Of a stretch of DNA of 64,000 nt, positions 49,365 to 59,856 are shown piece after piece. The stretch lies in NCBI GenBank assembly GCA_025594325.1, contig JANHCV010000004.1, forward strand, positions 1,860,001-1,924,000, written 5' to 3'. The position numbers were made by a program, and so were the translations under genes. Below the pieces are notes generated by a model. That model had not been told where the DNA came from, made no database searches, and worked only from the letters and a program-made list of their open reading frames with translations. The stretch is from Blastocladiella emersonii ATCC 22665 (Eukaryota > Blastocladiomycota > Blastocladiomycetes > Blastocladiales > Blastocladiaceae). Every line of letters starts with the position of its first letter. Position 1 is the stretch's first letter.

Positions 49365-50543
49365 TCAGTTGGTTGGTATGTTGAGCGATTGGCAAACGTC
49401 TGAGTTGCGGAGCAGCATGAACGAGTGCGCGTCCGCGTACGCGTTTGAAAGGAACTCGCCGGTCTTGTGCGGACTTGGGATGAGGTTGAGGACACCCTCG
49501 ACCGTCTCGGCGTCGTGGATGTCGTGGCCGTGCGCTGGATCCGTCACCTTCTGCACGAGCGAGACGCGCGCGTAGACGGCGATACCCGTGTCAGGGCAAC
49601 GGCGGACGAACTCGAGTCGCTCAACGACGGCGGCACGTCTCGTCGGGCCACCCGCGTGGTGGTACTCGACGAACTGCACGAGGCGGCCGATGCGGCGGGT
49701 ACCCGACCCCGTGTTGAACAGCAGACCGTCGCGGGCCTCGCGGTTGTGGTACTCGCCGAGTCGCACGTGCGCGGTCTGCACGATCTTGTGGCCGATGAGC
49801 ACGTCTGAGATCATGGTGAACTCAGCCTGCTCGTAGATGGTGATGCGCGAGGTGGAGTCGAAGGCCTCGGACGGCGGCACGCGGCACCGGTTGAAGTCGT
49901 GGCGCGGCGCGAGTGCACCGTGGCGAGCGACCAGCGGACGTACGGCGGGGTGCACGTTCCCGTCGGCGGTGCCCTCGAGCTCGATGAGCGATTTGGGCGT
50001 GAGCTCGCCGCGGCCCACTCGCGACGACATGGACACGTAGATCTCGCCAGCCGCGAATGGAGGCGGCGGGACCGGGCTGCGCGAGAGCAGGACGTGCGCG
50101 TACTCCGTGCGCCGCTCCTCGGTCATGAGGTCGGGGCAGTAGTAGGCGACGCGCACCATGATGTCGTCGATGCCGTCGCGGAGCGAGACCCACGAGGTGG
50201 ACGAGTTGCAGTTGGTGCGGCGGCCGGCGACCTTGATGGTGACCGAGTGCTCCTTCTCGCCGGACTGCGAGCCCTGCGCGTCGACCGAGGCGTACATCTC
50301 GATCAGCGGGCGGTAGTGCGAGAGGGCGTGCAGTTTGGCGGGCTGCGGGATCTTGGCGCGAGCCTCCTCGGCGTCTACGGCCCCGTCGGCCGCGTCGAGA
50401 CCGCCGCCGTTCGTGTCGACGTCACGGCTGCCCGCGGTACCCGCTTCGACGCCCTTGTCATCAGCGTCCCACACAGTTCCGCGGCGATTCAGAGCGACGC
50501 CGTAGCGATGAGGTCGAGAACAGGGGTTTGAGTTGCATGGCAA
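49365..50543 (-). pseudogene. Probable relic of a CACTA/KDZ-type transposase C-terminus
   Basis: A 392-residue open frame with no DDE catalytic domain. The segment PQPAKLHALSHYRPLIEMYASVDA followed by EKEHSVTIKVAGRRTNCN resembles the part after the catalytic core in KDZ/Plavaka-like transposases ('KLH.L.HY...I...G....E..H...K...RR.N'). The later segment LLFNTGSGTRRIGRLVQFVE...VVERLEF...VEGVLNLIPSP resembles their C-terminal BAH-like region. The N-terminal ~60 residues look like unrelated sequence. No terminal inverted repeats or full transposase were found nearby, so this would be a truncated or domesticated remnant. The match is from memory of family style, not a search; an unrelated host gene is possible. 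Confidence 0.42.
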
Positions 50544-51994
50544 TGCGAGGGCACGGGAGGGGGGACCGTCGACGCGACGAGCGACCGAAAACGCCTAGTC
50601 CGCTTGGGCGCTAGCAACCGGTCACGGGTCTCCACGTGGGGATGTCGCTTCGAGCTTCGCCTTGCAACGGCCAAAACATGGGCAGGTCGATGTCTCGGTC
50701 AGCTCTCCACTCGCAGGCCATCAACAACCATGAAGCACTTCAACGCCATGTAGCCCGACGGCGTACCGCGCCGCCTCAACTCAACCACCGCCACGGCTAC
50801 TGCCAGTTCAGTATCGCCGCGCAGCCGAGCGGAACCCGCATCCCTTGAATCGATGAAGTCATCCGGGGTAAGTGCGTCTGTTCGCGCGACCGCTGCAACC
50901 GCTGACGCCGCGAAGCCGGCTGGAATCGCTGAGTTCGGATACCGCGGATACCCATGTTTGTTGCTAATAACCACAACCCTCGTCCGTGCAACAGTTGGTG
51001 GCTTCGCCCACGCTCGAGGACAAGTTGCGACATGCACCGCGAGGAGAGCCGCCTAGTGTTCCGTGGTCTCGGCGGGCACGCGGCGACCCGTGGCCGCGCT
51101 CACGCGCTGCTGAAGTACATGGTGCGCGCCTCGCTGCCAGCACCGGCCCGCATAACTAACGCGAGTTACAACGATGTTCGCGTAGCTCCAACTCGTACAC
51201 GGTCGACGGTGTCGAAATCTAGGTCGCCTAAGCCGCCTGTCGTCGCCACGGCCGTCGCGCGTCGACTCGCTTGCTGCTCGCACTCGACGCGTAGCTGTAC
51301 GGCGTTCCTGCACCTCGTCATCCCACGTTCGGCACCGCCATGGCCTAAGCACCATGCTCCTCGTGCCGCGCGCGCCCTGGTTCGCGACCGCGGCCAGCGA
51401 CTTGGCGGCGAGTCGAATCTGGCGCAGTGCAGGTTGATGCAGCAGCGCGGAAAGATTCAACTATGATATACTCGTACTCTGAAACTCATTTTTATCGCGT
51501 CCTGATCGTGTCCTGAATTTTGAGCCGCCTTAATTCCGAGGGACCTCGCCCGTTTTTTTGCTCGCGAGCTCATCCGCCAGCGGACGGCTCGATCTGACGC
51601 TCGAGGCTCAATCCGACGCTCAGGGCGATCCGACAGGCCGTTCGATTTCTGACTCGAGAGGTCAAAAATCGACCAACCCTTCTCGGAATTTGATCAAGCC
51701 GCTCAAACTCTTCCCCAGCCTCTCGGAACCCACTGCCGATGAGGCGACATTTGTTCAGCCCGTCAGACGCGTCAAACGCGGTGAATCGAGACCCAAATAA
51801 ACCTACGATGGCGCTGGAAAAGTTAAGGGACGCGTTGTCCATGGCAGGGGTCGTATGACCTCGCGAAGCCACTCGCAGCCGTGGCGACGATGTATGAAGG
51901 CTCATTTTGACATTTTGATCGGTGGCGATGATCTAGATGAAGCCCCGGCAGATAAAGCTGAGCCACCCCGCAAAGCCACCAAGTCACAGGGGCT

Positions 51995-52017
51995 GAGACG
52001 CGTCGAAATATCATGTG
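51995..52017 (-). repeat. Dispersed CACATGATAT motif, copy D (inverted, divergent)
   Basis: On the minus strand it reads CACATGATATTTCGACGCGT then CTC, matching copies A-C with small changes around the central TCGAAA. It lies ~95 bp before a TATA box. Confidence 0.5.
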
Positions 52018-52108
52018 GGCGTGAGACGGTTCACTTTTTAGACGCGTTCCGGTACCGCGCGACGTTGCAAGTCGCCCAGCGTTTCCTTTTCGTGTCTCTA
52101 AGATTGGC

Positions 52109-52115
52109 TATAAAG
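52109..52115 (+). promoter_or_regulatory. Possible TATA box of the protease-like gene
   Basis: TATAAAG in the context GGCTATAAAGCGCG, 159 nt before the in-frame ATG at 52268 and 318 nt before 52427. Confidence 0.45.
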
Positions 52116-52426
52116 CGCGAAGCCATCACCCGCGCACGTGCTGCCCCTTGTGAAGCTGCAGGCCTGGAGACTTGCGGCTCGTGTGCGGCACGCTTCTCAA
52201 GACAAGCCATCTCTTCTCTGAAGAACCTCTTTCAAGACGGCAGTCGTGTTGCAACACGGTTTCCTGCATGACGCAGCTGCGCAGCGGTGCGTTTCAGGTT
52301 CGCGGAAGTTCATGCCGACTTCGAGGTGTGGCGCCCTGCTGGCAACAACGGTTCTCTTCTGTCACTGTCACCATCCCCGCTCTCTCTTCCGGACCAAACA
52401 ACTTGCTGCTTCCCAGCATCTTCACT

Positions 52427-53335
52427 ATGACAGCTCATGCACTCGGCGCCGCGGCTGGCGGGCTCCCCCACATGCTCGCCGTGCAACACTTTCTCGACAT
52501 CGCCGCCAGCCTCGTCATTGGCGCGAACCCTGGAATGCCGATCAAGGAAGCGATTCCTGCGGCTCATGAGCGCGTCCTGCTCCTTGACGAGGAGCTTGGC
52601 GACGGCTTTGCCGACGTCATAACCTTTTTCCCACCCCGCCAGCTGCAGCGCCGCTACAGCAAGATGCACGTCGACTTCTTCACGCCGCCCGGGTCGCTGC
52701 ACGCCGAGCACTACGCGGTTATCTCGCCCGACGATGCGGAGCTCTTCTGCAACACGCCGTGGAGCAAGCACTCGCGCACCAAGGCCGCCACGCTTCGCGC
52801 CACCTGGGCGTTTCTCACGAGTCGCAAGGTGGTCGTCTTTATCGTGGACCTCGGCGGTCACCACATCGCTGTCGCAGCGCGCTGGGGGTCGGATTGCGTG
52901 CGCTTGACCACGTACGATCCGCTGCAGTCGGACAAGTACGCTGCCGACCTCAACCGCATCTGCGCGAACCTGGCCCAAGTGCTTCGTGGTCTGTTCGGCG
53001 ACGCTTCGACCCGCTTCGAACGCGCTACGTTCCGCCGGTTCCAGCAGCCCGACAACCACGACTCGCAGCTGTACTGCCTGCTCTTTGCCGACGTCATGGC
53101 CATCGAGGCGCTCGACGGTCCGCTGGCACGTCACTCGCTGCTCGCTGACGAGCACGCCTTCCCGCTTGCTCGTCGCGTCGACTTCTTTGGCGCCGAGGAC
53201 GACGACCCGATGCGCGAGCTCCTTGCGCACGGTCCCAGCATGAGCAAGGCCGAGTTTGACAAGATGTGCCAAGATCCCGGCACGCAGCACACGATTCGCC
53301 GGTTCCACGTTCTCGGCTGTTACCTGGTACGCTGA
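52427..53335 (+). CDS. Ulp1/C48-like cysteine protease-fold protein, nucleophile altered
   Basis: Single exon, 302 residues from ATG 52427; the frame stays open upstream and an ATG at 52268 would add 53 residues. The central part fits a C48 (Ulp1/SENP, adenain-like) fold: KVVVFIVDLGGHHIAVAARW offers the catalytic His, LTTYDPLQSDKY the Asp, and FRRFQQPDNHDSQLYCLLFA the Gln and the nucleophile region. Where Ulp1 has Q-x-x-x-x-D-C-G, this reads D-S-Q-L-Y-C, so the nucleophile is Ser or the Cys has shifted. It may be inactive or only a structural relative. Ulp1-like proteases are commonly carried by CACTA, Mutator and KDZ transposons, which fits the neighbouring transposase-like relic. Whether it removes SUMO or ubiquitin cannot be judged. 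Confidence 0.55.
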   Translation: MTAHALGAAAGGLPHMLAVQHFLDIAASLVIGANPGMPIKEAIPAAHERVLLLDEELGDGFADVITFFPPRQLQRRYSKMHVDFFTPPGSLHAEHYAVISPDDAELFCNTPWSKHSRTKAATLRATWAFLTSRKVVVFIVDLGGHHIAVAARWGSDCVRLTTYDPLQSDKYAADLNRICANLAQVLRGLFGDASTRFERATFRRFQQPDNHDSQLYCLLFADVMAIEALDGPLARHSLLADEHAFPLARRVDFFGAEDDDPMRELLAHGPSMSKAEFDKMCQDPGTQHTIRRFHVLGCYLVR

Positions 53336-53813
53336 CTCAGTCTCTCGACTGTACAGGACATGAAGGTTGACCACGTACCGGTGTCCCTAGAGCAAGGCGG
53401 GTGCGCTCGTTGATCAGGCGGACTAGGACAACATGCACTCGTCGAGCGGAAGTCTGGTTTAGTACGAGTTTAATGGTAGCTGTTTCGATCATAAAATTTC
53501 AGATCGTCACGTTCCTGAACAGTTCGCCCAGTACTTTTTCCTGACGAGGCCTTGAAGCGGCCTATCACCACTGACCGCAGGTAAATAACGACACGCGTTC
53601 ATCCTGCTTTCGTGAAGCAAGGTTGTAGACAGCGGTTAAGTTTTTTTTGTCGCGAAACGTGTGTTCGTGCTAAACACTTGAGTCGGAGATCGCTCGGTTG
53701 ATCTGCAACTCGGTTTCGACCGCGTTGCGCCACAGCGTGAGCGTGCAGCCGGTGGCTTGACAACGCGCGTTCGCCGCTGATCGCGCCGCTCCCACCGCGA
53801 GCATGTCAAGCAA
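53336..53813. other. Intergenic region, nothing recognised
   Basis: AT-rich relative to the rest, with short T-runs near 53640; no gene or repeat found. Confidence 0.5.
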
Positions 53814-54993
53814 ATGGACTCGATAATTGCGACGGACATAAACGACCCCCTGCAACGCGCTCCAATCGGCCAGCTCAGTCTGGCGACCGGCGACGAGGCT
53901 CCGCTGCGACGACCTTCGGCGCCGCCTTCACATCCCGCCGAGCGGGCGCTTCAACTGCTGGACCTCCCGCAAGACGTACTCGCAAACATTATTCACGTTG
54001 TTCTTGAATTCGCCGGAACTCGAACGTTTTGGGCTATAGTAGCGACAAGCACCGTTCCGCCACCTGTCAACGTCCGATACAGCAGTCTACTTTCCGCGGA
54101 CTCACCTGGTCATCTCCTCCCCGCTCGGCGCAATTGTCCCAGGCACTCCAATCACGAAAGCTTTCCCAAGGCGCTTATTATTTGTTCTCGCACGCGTGTG
54201 CGCGCTCCTTCCTTCGCGGCCGCTTGTTTGCCGCCCAGTCCACATCACGCTGTTGCCTCCTCGCCTCGATCAAAGCTCGGTCCAATTGGATGTCGATGCC
54301 ATCAGCACCGCCTTTAATCTGATGGCTATTTTCATCAACCGAGTGATCGAGCCGCGTTTCGTCACGCTTGACCTATCGCTGCTGGAGGAGGACTTGACAT
54401 CAGCGTTCTTGCGAACGCGTCTCATACTTCTCCGCTACAATGGAGACCTCGAGTATCGACTAGCCGGACGCGCACCCGCACTCCGCTACACTCACCGTGC
54501 CTCGGAATTCTCGAGCGGCGCCGGCATGTGCTGGCCGATTGGTCCCTTGCTCCCTGCACCGTTCCTCGCCGTTTGTTCTGGTTGCGGTAAGCGGGCGGTG
54601 CTCGGCGATGGCACCGAATGGCGATGCTCGAGCTGCTTGACTGAAGCGCACCAAGACCACGACGGCCAAGTCGCGGACCAGCAGCAGTCTAGCCCAGAGT
54701 CGCAGCAGGAGCCGGAGCCGCAGCCGCAGACGTGTTGGACATGCCGCAAGCTCGCCTCGGACTATGCACCGCTCGAGAACGTTTGCCAGCACGAGGGCCA
54801 CGCTTCTCCCGAATCGTTCCGAGTCTTTCTCGAGATCCGCGCAGCCTGCGCGCCGCGCGTCCGCCGACTTGGGTGCGACTGGTGCTTCTACGGCAACGGC
54901 GGGGATCCCATGTGGCCGTACCCACCGCCAGCGCCTGCAGTCGCTCAGCCCGAGGTCGGTCCGGCCGAGGAGGCCGCCCAGGTCGCCGAGTAG
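53814..54993 (+). CDS. F-box-like protein with Cys-rich C-terminus; frame break unresolved
   Basis: The first part (from ATG 53814) contains LLDLPQDVLANIIHVVLEFAGTRTFWAIVA, a good F-box. The C-terminal part, in the +1-shifted frame to TAG at 54993, has LDVDAISTAFNLMAIFINRV, then zinc-like pairs CSGCGKRAVLGDGTEWRCSSC and CWTCRKLASDY...CQHEGH...CDWC. The shifted frame becomes open just after a TAG at about 54039, immediately following the F-box, so the transition lies near 54040. I found no good GT-AG pair there; a one-base lesion or sequence error is as likely as an intron. The modules parallel the F-box/Cys protein at 36779, without clear sequence identity. Function unknown. Confidence 0.5.
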
Positions 54994-55500
54994 TCCGCGC
55001 GGGCCCACGTCGTTTGCACTGGTTCAAGTTGCTCGCGCGGGCTCAGTGCCCCGCGGGGTCTGCTCTCTGTATGAATAAACGCCGCTATTGGCACTCCGAG
55101 ACGACGCAGCCGCACAGACGCGTGAGGTGGCGCGAACACCACCGCGCGCACAGCCTGCAGCGAATGGACGCGTCAGTCATCTCACGTGCGGGGTTCAGCC
55201 ACTCCACATCCCTCGCCCGACGTTCGCTGACTCCGACCATCGATCCCGCCGCGGGTCAAGAGTGAGAGAGTGAGGGAGAAGAACACGGCCGTGTGTAATA
55301 GTCGAGGTACTGCATGCGGATCTGCAAGGAGGGGGTAGTGGTTTAGCTGCTGCTGCAACGAGCACGGACGGGGACGGGTGAGGGATGCGGGAACGGTATC
55401 GATACGAGACGCGAGGGAGGTGGGATATGCAAATGGGCGAGCAAAATAGCGGGATAGACAAAAAGGGCGATGCGGGTGGGGATGATGGAAAACTGCTTTT
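54994..55500. other. Convergent intergenic region
   Basis: This lies between the F-box/Cys gene and the 3' end of the cyclin gene. No coding frame supported; 55380..55500 is purine-rich on the plus strand. Confidence 0.5.
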
Positions 55501-57840
55501 TCAGCACGCTGGCCGTGCACGCCTCGGCGCGTCCCCGTCGCCGCTAGCCACGACCATGGCGGCGGCACACGACGGCGACGGCGAGACCAGCTCGACCGCT
55601 GCCGCCATGGCCGCGGCCGCCGCGTCGACGCCCCCAGCGTCGTCGGCCTGCGGCGCGGCGTGCCAGTGCGGGCGGCGGAACGGCAGGTCGACGAACCCGC
55701 GGAACACGTCGGTGGTGAAGGAGGCCGAGTGGCGGAGCTTCGGGCGGCGGGTTGCGGTGCGCTCGAGCGGGAGCGGGGCGAGGGATGGTGGGGGAGGAGA
55801 AGATCGGGCGTCGAGCCGTGGCGGCGGCGGGAAGGGGGACGACGAGGCGGTTGAGGAAGACAGCGTGGGCGTCGAGATGGAGATGCTCGGGCTCGGCGGC
55901 TCGACGGCGGCAGCGCGTGCGGGGTGGTGATGGTGTATCGACTTGGCCTGCAGCGATGCCATGACTAGTAGTGGGCGGGGAGAGCGTCAGCGACTAGTCG
56001 CGATCAGCACCGCATACGCGACAACGTACCGGCACTCCACAGCTCGCCAGCCGAGCTCGCGAGCGACTCGGGCGACATGTCGACGGACGCGGCCGCAGTG
56101 TGCTCGGCGTCGGGCGACTGGTCCATGGGGGTGTCGAGGCTGACCTCCTCCTCGTCGCCGGCACCGTACCCGGACGACGATGTGGCGGGCGACGCGTACT
56201 CGACGCCCTCCTCGCTCTCGACGTCGTCATCAGCCAGGTCGAACACGAACGCGCACGATGGCAGGACGGCGACGCTAGCGGTACAGTGCTCGACGACCGA
56301 TGCGACGACGGGCGGCGCGAGCACGACGAGCCGGTCGGGCGGGCCCGCGTCCTCGGCGACGGCGGCGGGCTCGGCCTCGAAGATGCCGGCGAGCCGTGGC
56401 GGGACGAGGTCGCGCGACAGCGAGGAGGTGGGCGACGGGTGGTGGTGCAGGTGCGGGTTGCGCGGCGGGACGGGCGGCGGCGGGTGGTGCGGCTTGCGGC
56501 GGAGCGACGAGGGCGAGACGGCCATGGACTGCACGATGCCCGAGTCGCCGCCGCCGCCGCCGCCGCCGCCGCGTGTTGGTGGCGGTGGGCTCGAGGAGGC
56601 GAGGCGGGCGGACGTCGACAGGCTCTCGCGGCGCGGCCACGTCATGTGCATGTCCTCGCGGCGTCGCGGTGGAACGGCGGGGATCGCCGACGCGGCGAGG
56701 TACGGCGCCTGGGTATCCGCGAGAACCTGCTCGAACGCGTCGCGGTCGAGCGCGACGTCGAACTGGAGGAGGGCGAGCAGCTGGCGCTCCATGAGGTTGA
56801 TCTCGACGAGGGCGACGCCCGTGGCGTGGGCCCAGTGGGTGTTCTTGACCTGGCAGTCGTTGAGCAGCTTGGCGGCGACGAGCAGGGCGGCGAGGAGCAG
56901 GCGGTGGTGCGTGGTCGGGATCCCGCGCGCCGTCGACGGCAGCGCGGCGCGCACGCGGCCGAGCAGGAGGATCGCGCCTACGACGGTGGCCGCGTCGACG
57001 GCGGTGCGCGCCGTGGTGCGTTGCGCGAACCGGGCGAGCGGGAGCGACAGCGGCCACGTGCACGGGCGCGCCGTCGACGACGAGGTCGTGGGCGACGGGT
57101 GGCAGTCGATGGTGGCGGACGCGGTGCGGGTGAGGTGGTCTACACGCCGAACAAAAAAATCAGGGGGGTGAGTGAGTCGCCTGCGCCACCACGGAGACGG
57201 CGAGAGAGGGCAAGGGGGCGGCGGCGGCGGGTGCAGGCGGCACGTGGGCGGCGCAACGCGTCGATGCGGCGCGGTGATCGGGGCGGGGCGAGCGAGCAAG
57301 CGAAACGGCAGGGCGGGGCAGGATGAGTCAACGGCGCGGCGCGGGTCCACCAGGCTGACCAATCCTCCCTCATTCGGGCACCGGTTCCCACGCTCGGCCA
57401 AGACGGCGGCCGGCCGCAGCGAGGGCCCCAATCAAAGCCACCCCACGCCTTCCTCAGACACTCGGCCGCTGTCATGGAGGAGGGGGAGGAGGAGGATGGA
57501 TCGAGACGAGCGATGGCGATGGAGCGAGGGTGAGCGTACCGAGAAGACTGCCCCACGGCGCGCAGTTACACGCGGCGGCGAGATGGAGCGGCGCCGTGGC
57601 CGCGGTGGTCGTGGTGGAGGATGCCGATGACGGGCGCGAGACACGCGGCGGAGCGGGCGATGATGGAGACACGCTCGCGAGGTGCGGCGACGGCGGGCGC
57701 AGGAGCGGCGACGACGGCGGTGATGGTGGTGGCGAGAAGGTCAGCGCGCCGGCGTAGTGGTGGAGGTGGTGCGCCATGGTCCGCGACGATGACGACGGCG
57801 GCGGGATGGCGACCGCGCGGTCGAGCTCGGTCGACGCCAT
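55501..57840 (-). CDS. PHO85-type cyclin (PCL family)
   Basis: Three exons: 57840..57540, 57139..56030, 55964..55501; 624 residues. Exon 2 carries the cyclin box: LARFAQRTTARTAVDAATVV, GRVRAALPSTARGIPTTHHR, LLLAALLVAAKLLNDCQVKN, HWAHATGVALVEINLMERQL and LALLQFDVALD. This is closest to PCL1/2/9-type cyclins that activate Pho85/CDK5-like kinases in polarity and cell-cycle start. Long Pro/Ser/Gly-rich tails follow, including an acidic segment (DLADDDVESEEG). Exon 3 adds a basic/Ser part (RRPKLRHSASF) with kinase-like phosphosites. The 65-nt second intron is canonical; the first intron is 400 nt, unusually long, so exon 1 (start at 57840) is less certain. TATAAAG at 58000..57994 is 155 nt upstream. 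Confidence 0.8.
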
Positions 57841-57993
57841 CGGGGCGGTGAGGGCGAGGGTGAGGACGAGGGCGGAGGCGATGGACCCGAGACCTGTCCG
57901 CGGAGGAGGGAGGGAGCGCGAGGGTGCGGTCGAGGGTCGGGTGCGGTGTACGCGGCGGCGCGCGGGGAGAGCGCGGGCAGGCGGCGCGGCGCG

Positions 57994-58000
57994 CTTTATA
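57994..58000 (-). promoter_or_regulatory. TATA box of the cyclin gene
   Basis: TATAAAG on the minus strand within GC-rich sequence, 155 nt before the inferred ATG at 57840; supports exon 1 placement. Confidence 0.6.
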
Positions 58001-59014
58001 CGCTCGCGTGTCTCACCCGTGTGGCGCGGTCGGGATGGATACGCGCCGCGGGCCTCGGAACGGAATCGGAAGGCGGGCGCGGCTGTTGCTGCGGAGGAGA
58101 GAGGAGGCGAGCGAAGCGGCGGAGCGGACTTGGATCCTGGCGCCGTGGCCGATGTGCGGGCGCAGAGCGCGGACGCTGCCAAGAACGAGCGTCAGCGTCA
58201 GCGCGCGGAGCAGCAGCAGCCGTCGGCCTTGTTCTTGCGCGGCAGGCGAACGTTGCGCAGCTGCTGAGGGTGAATCGCGATACGCCGACGACGCGACGTG
58301 CGACCGGGTGGCCAGCCAAGCGAGCTTGCGCGCGCAACAGCGGCGGGCGCGTGGCCACGGTCACGGTCGCGGTCACGGTGGGGCCTCGGGCGATAGCCGC
58401 GAATGAATCCGGCGAAATCAAACGCGGATCGCGGCGGCGGCGGGGTCGGTGGGCGTGGACCAGGGCGACCGAGCGAGTCCAGAACGCGGACGTGGCGGTG
58501 CGCAGGGCGTGGGCGCGAACGCGCGAGCGCGCGATGGGCAGGTACAGTGGTCGGCGCGCGATATGGAGCTAGCCGGTCCGGATTGCCTGATTCGAGCCTA
58601 CGGTGCGAGCGAGCGAAAGTGTTGGTCGTCAGCAAGCCCTGCTGCGGCCGCACGCGTCCTCTCTCTCCCTCGCCCCGTCGCCGCAGTGGCTCATGAAACG
58701 ATCATCACGTAAAGCGCCCGAGCTCACCGCGACGCGACAGGGAGACACGCGAGGGGGAGAGCAAACGACGCGTTCGAGGAAGGAGGAGCGATGCGGCGGA
58801 CGGGCCCGCTGAGGTGTGGATGGCGGGGACGTGCGTGGAGTGGCACCGCGTCCCGTTGCCGTCGTCGTCGGATGGATGGATCCACGAGCGAGCGAGCGAA
58901 CGAACAGTGGGAGATGTGGGGAACGCGTCGTAGGCGATCGCGGAGGCACGAGCGCGTAAGCAACGCGGGTGTGTGTGTGCGGGACGGGCAGGGAGGAGCG
59001 GTGCCGACGCGTCG

Positions 59015-59038
59015 CTGTTGTTGTTGTTGTTGTTGTTG
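59015..59038 (+). repeat. (TTG)n trinucleotide microsatellite
   Basis: About eight tandem TTG units ending in TTGAGAG; noncoding context. Confidence 0.85.
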
Positions 59039-59856
59039 AGAGAGCGGCGACGGCGGCGGCGGCAGCGACAGCGGCGCACGGAATGAAGGGTCCCCGGGGC
59101 GGCATCTCGATCATGACCTTGCGTCGATACCGCGATCCGCCCCCGCCGCGCTCGTCATCCGCCTCGTCGCTGCCGCCGTCGCGCCCCGGTCCCCCTCACC
59201 GCGGAGTACAGTAGAGTGACCGAACATGACGCCGTGCTCGGTCACGGCCACGCACGCGTTCGTCGACGGCGACGCGCTGTTGTCTGATCGCGGGTCCACC
59301 TGCCGTCTCGGGGCGGAAACGTCGCGCTACGCGTGGCCTTTCGCCCGCCCGAATTGCAATCTCCGAGCTGGAGCCACGCCGCGCACGCGCTGCGCCCACG
59401 GTGGCCACAGCCGGACCATTGTACGGCTAATTACGCGCGAGGGCGAGGGACCCTCGCGCTCTCACGGGCACACGCGTCGTCGACGGCCACGCGGGGTTCG
59501 GCGGACTTGATGAAGCGGGGGAGCGAGCGAGCGGCGCCGCCCGCTGTGCTCGTCGCGTTGCAGGGAGAGAGAAGCGGATCCATGAGCTTTCACGTCGGCG
59601 TCGCCGTCCGGAGCCGCTCTGTGAGGTGCATGGCGCAGTCGCGGGCCGCCGTGTGGCGTCGCATGAGACAGCGGGCGAGACATATGCACGTGTTTTCGCG
59701 TCGCGTCTCCTCCTCGCTTGAAACGTGCGCTCGAGGGCACGGCTGCCTCGGACTCGCTCTCGAAAGCTGGGACAAGCAGTGATCTTCAAACGTCAAGTCT
59801 ATAATGCTCTCTGCCAGCCATGTGGCACTCGCGCGCGCGCGGTCGCCCGCGACAGC

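Larger units (their letters stand above)
50544..52426. other. Long noncoding accessory interval
   Basis: Nearly 1.9 kb without a frame that I can support as coding. It is AT-richer than average from 51460 to 52100. It holds an inverted copy of the CACATGATAT motif (51995..52017) and a TATAAAG at 52109..52115 that may serve the downstream protease-like gene. Confidence 0.5.
57841..59856. other. Long noncoding interval upstream of the cyclin gene
   Basis: About 2 kb without a supported gene. It contains the cyclin TATA box (57994..58000, minus strand), purine-rich low-complexity sequence, and a short (TTG)n microsatellite at 59015..59038. Many open frames exist but they are Arg/Ala-rich artefacts of GC content. 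Confidence 0.55.

Noticed and set aside
51855-52271. A plus-strand 138-codon frame upstream of the protease-like gene
   Set aside because: Codon use and amino-acid pattern are unlike real exons here; it overlaps the TATA box and the dispersed motif.
57841-59780. Several 100-200-codon frames on both strands upstream of the cyclin gene
   Set aside because: They are Arg/Ala/Gly-rich artefacts of GC-rich low-complexity DNA without start context, domain or conserved pattern.
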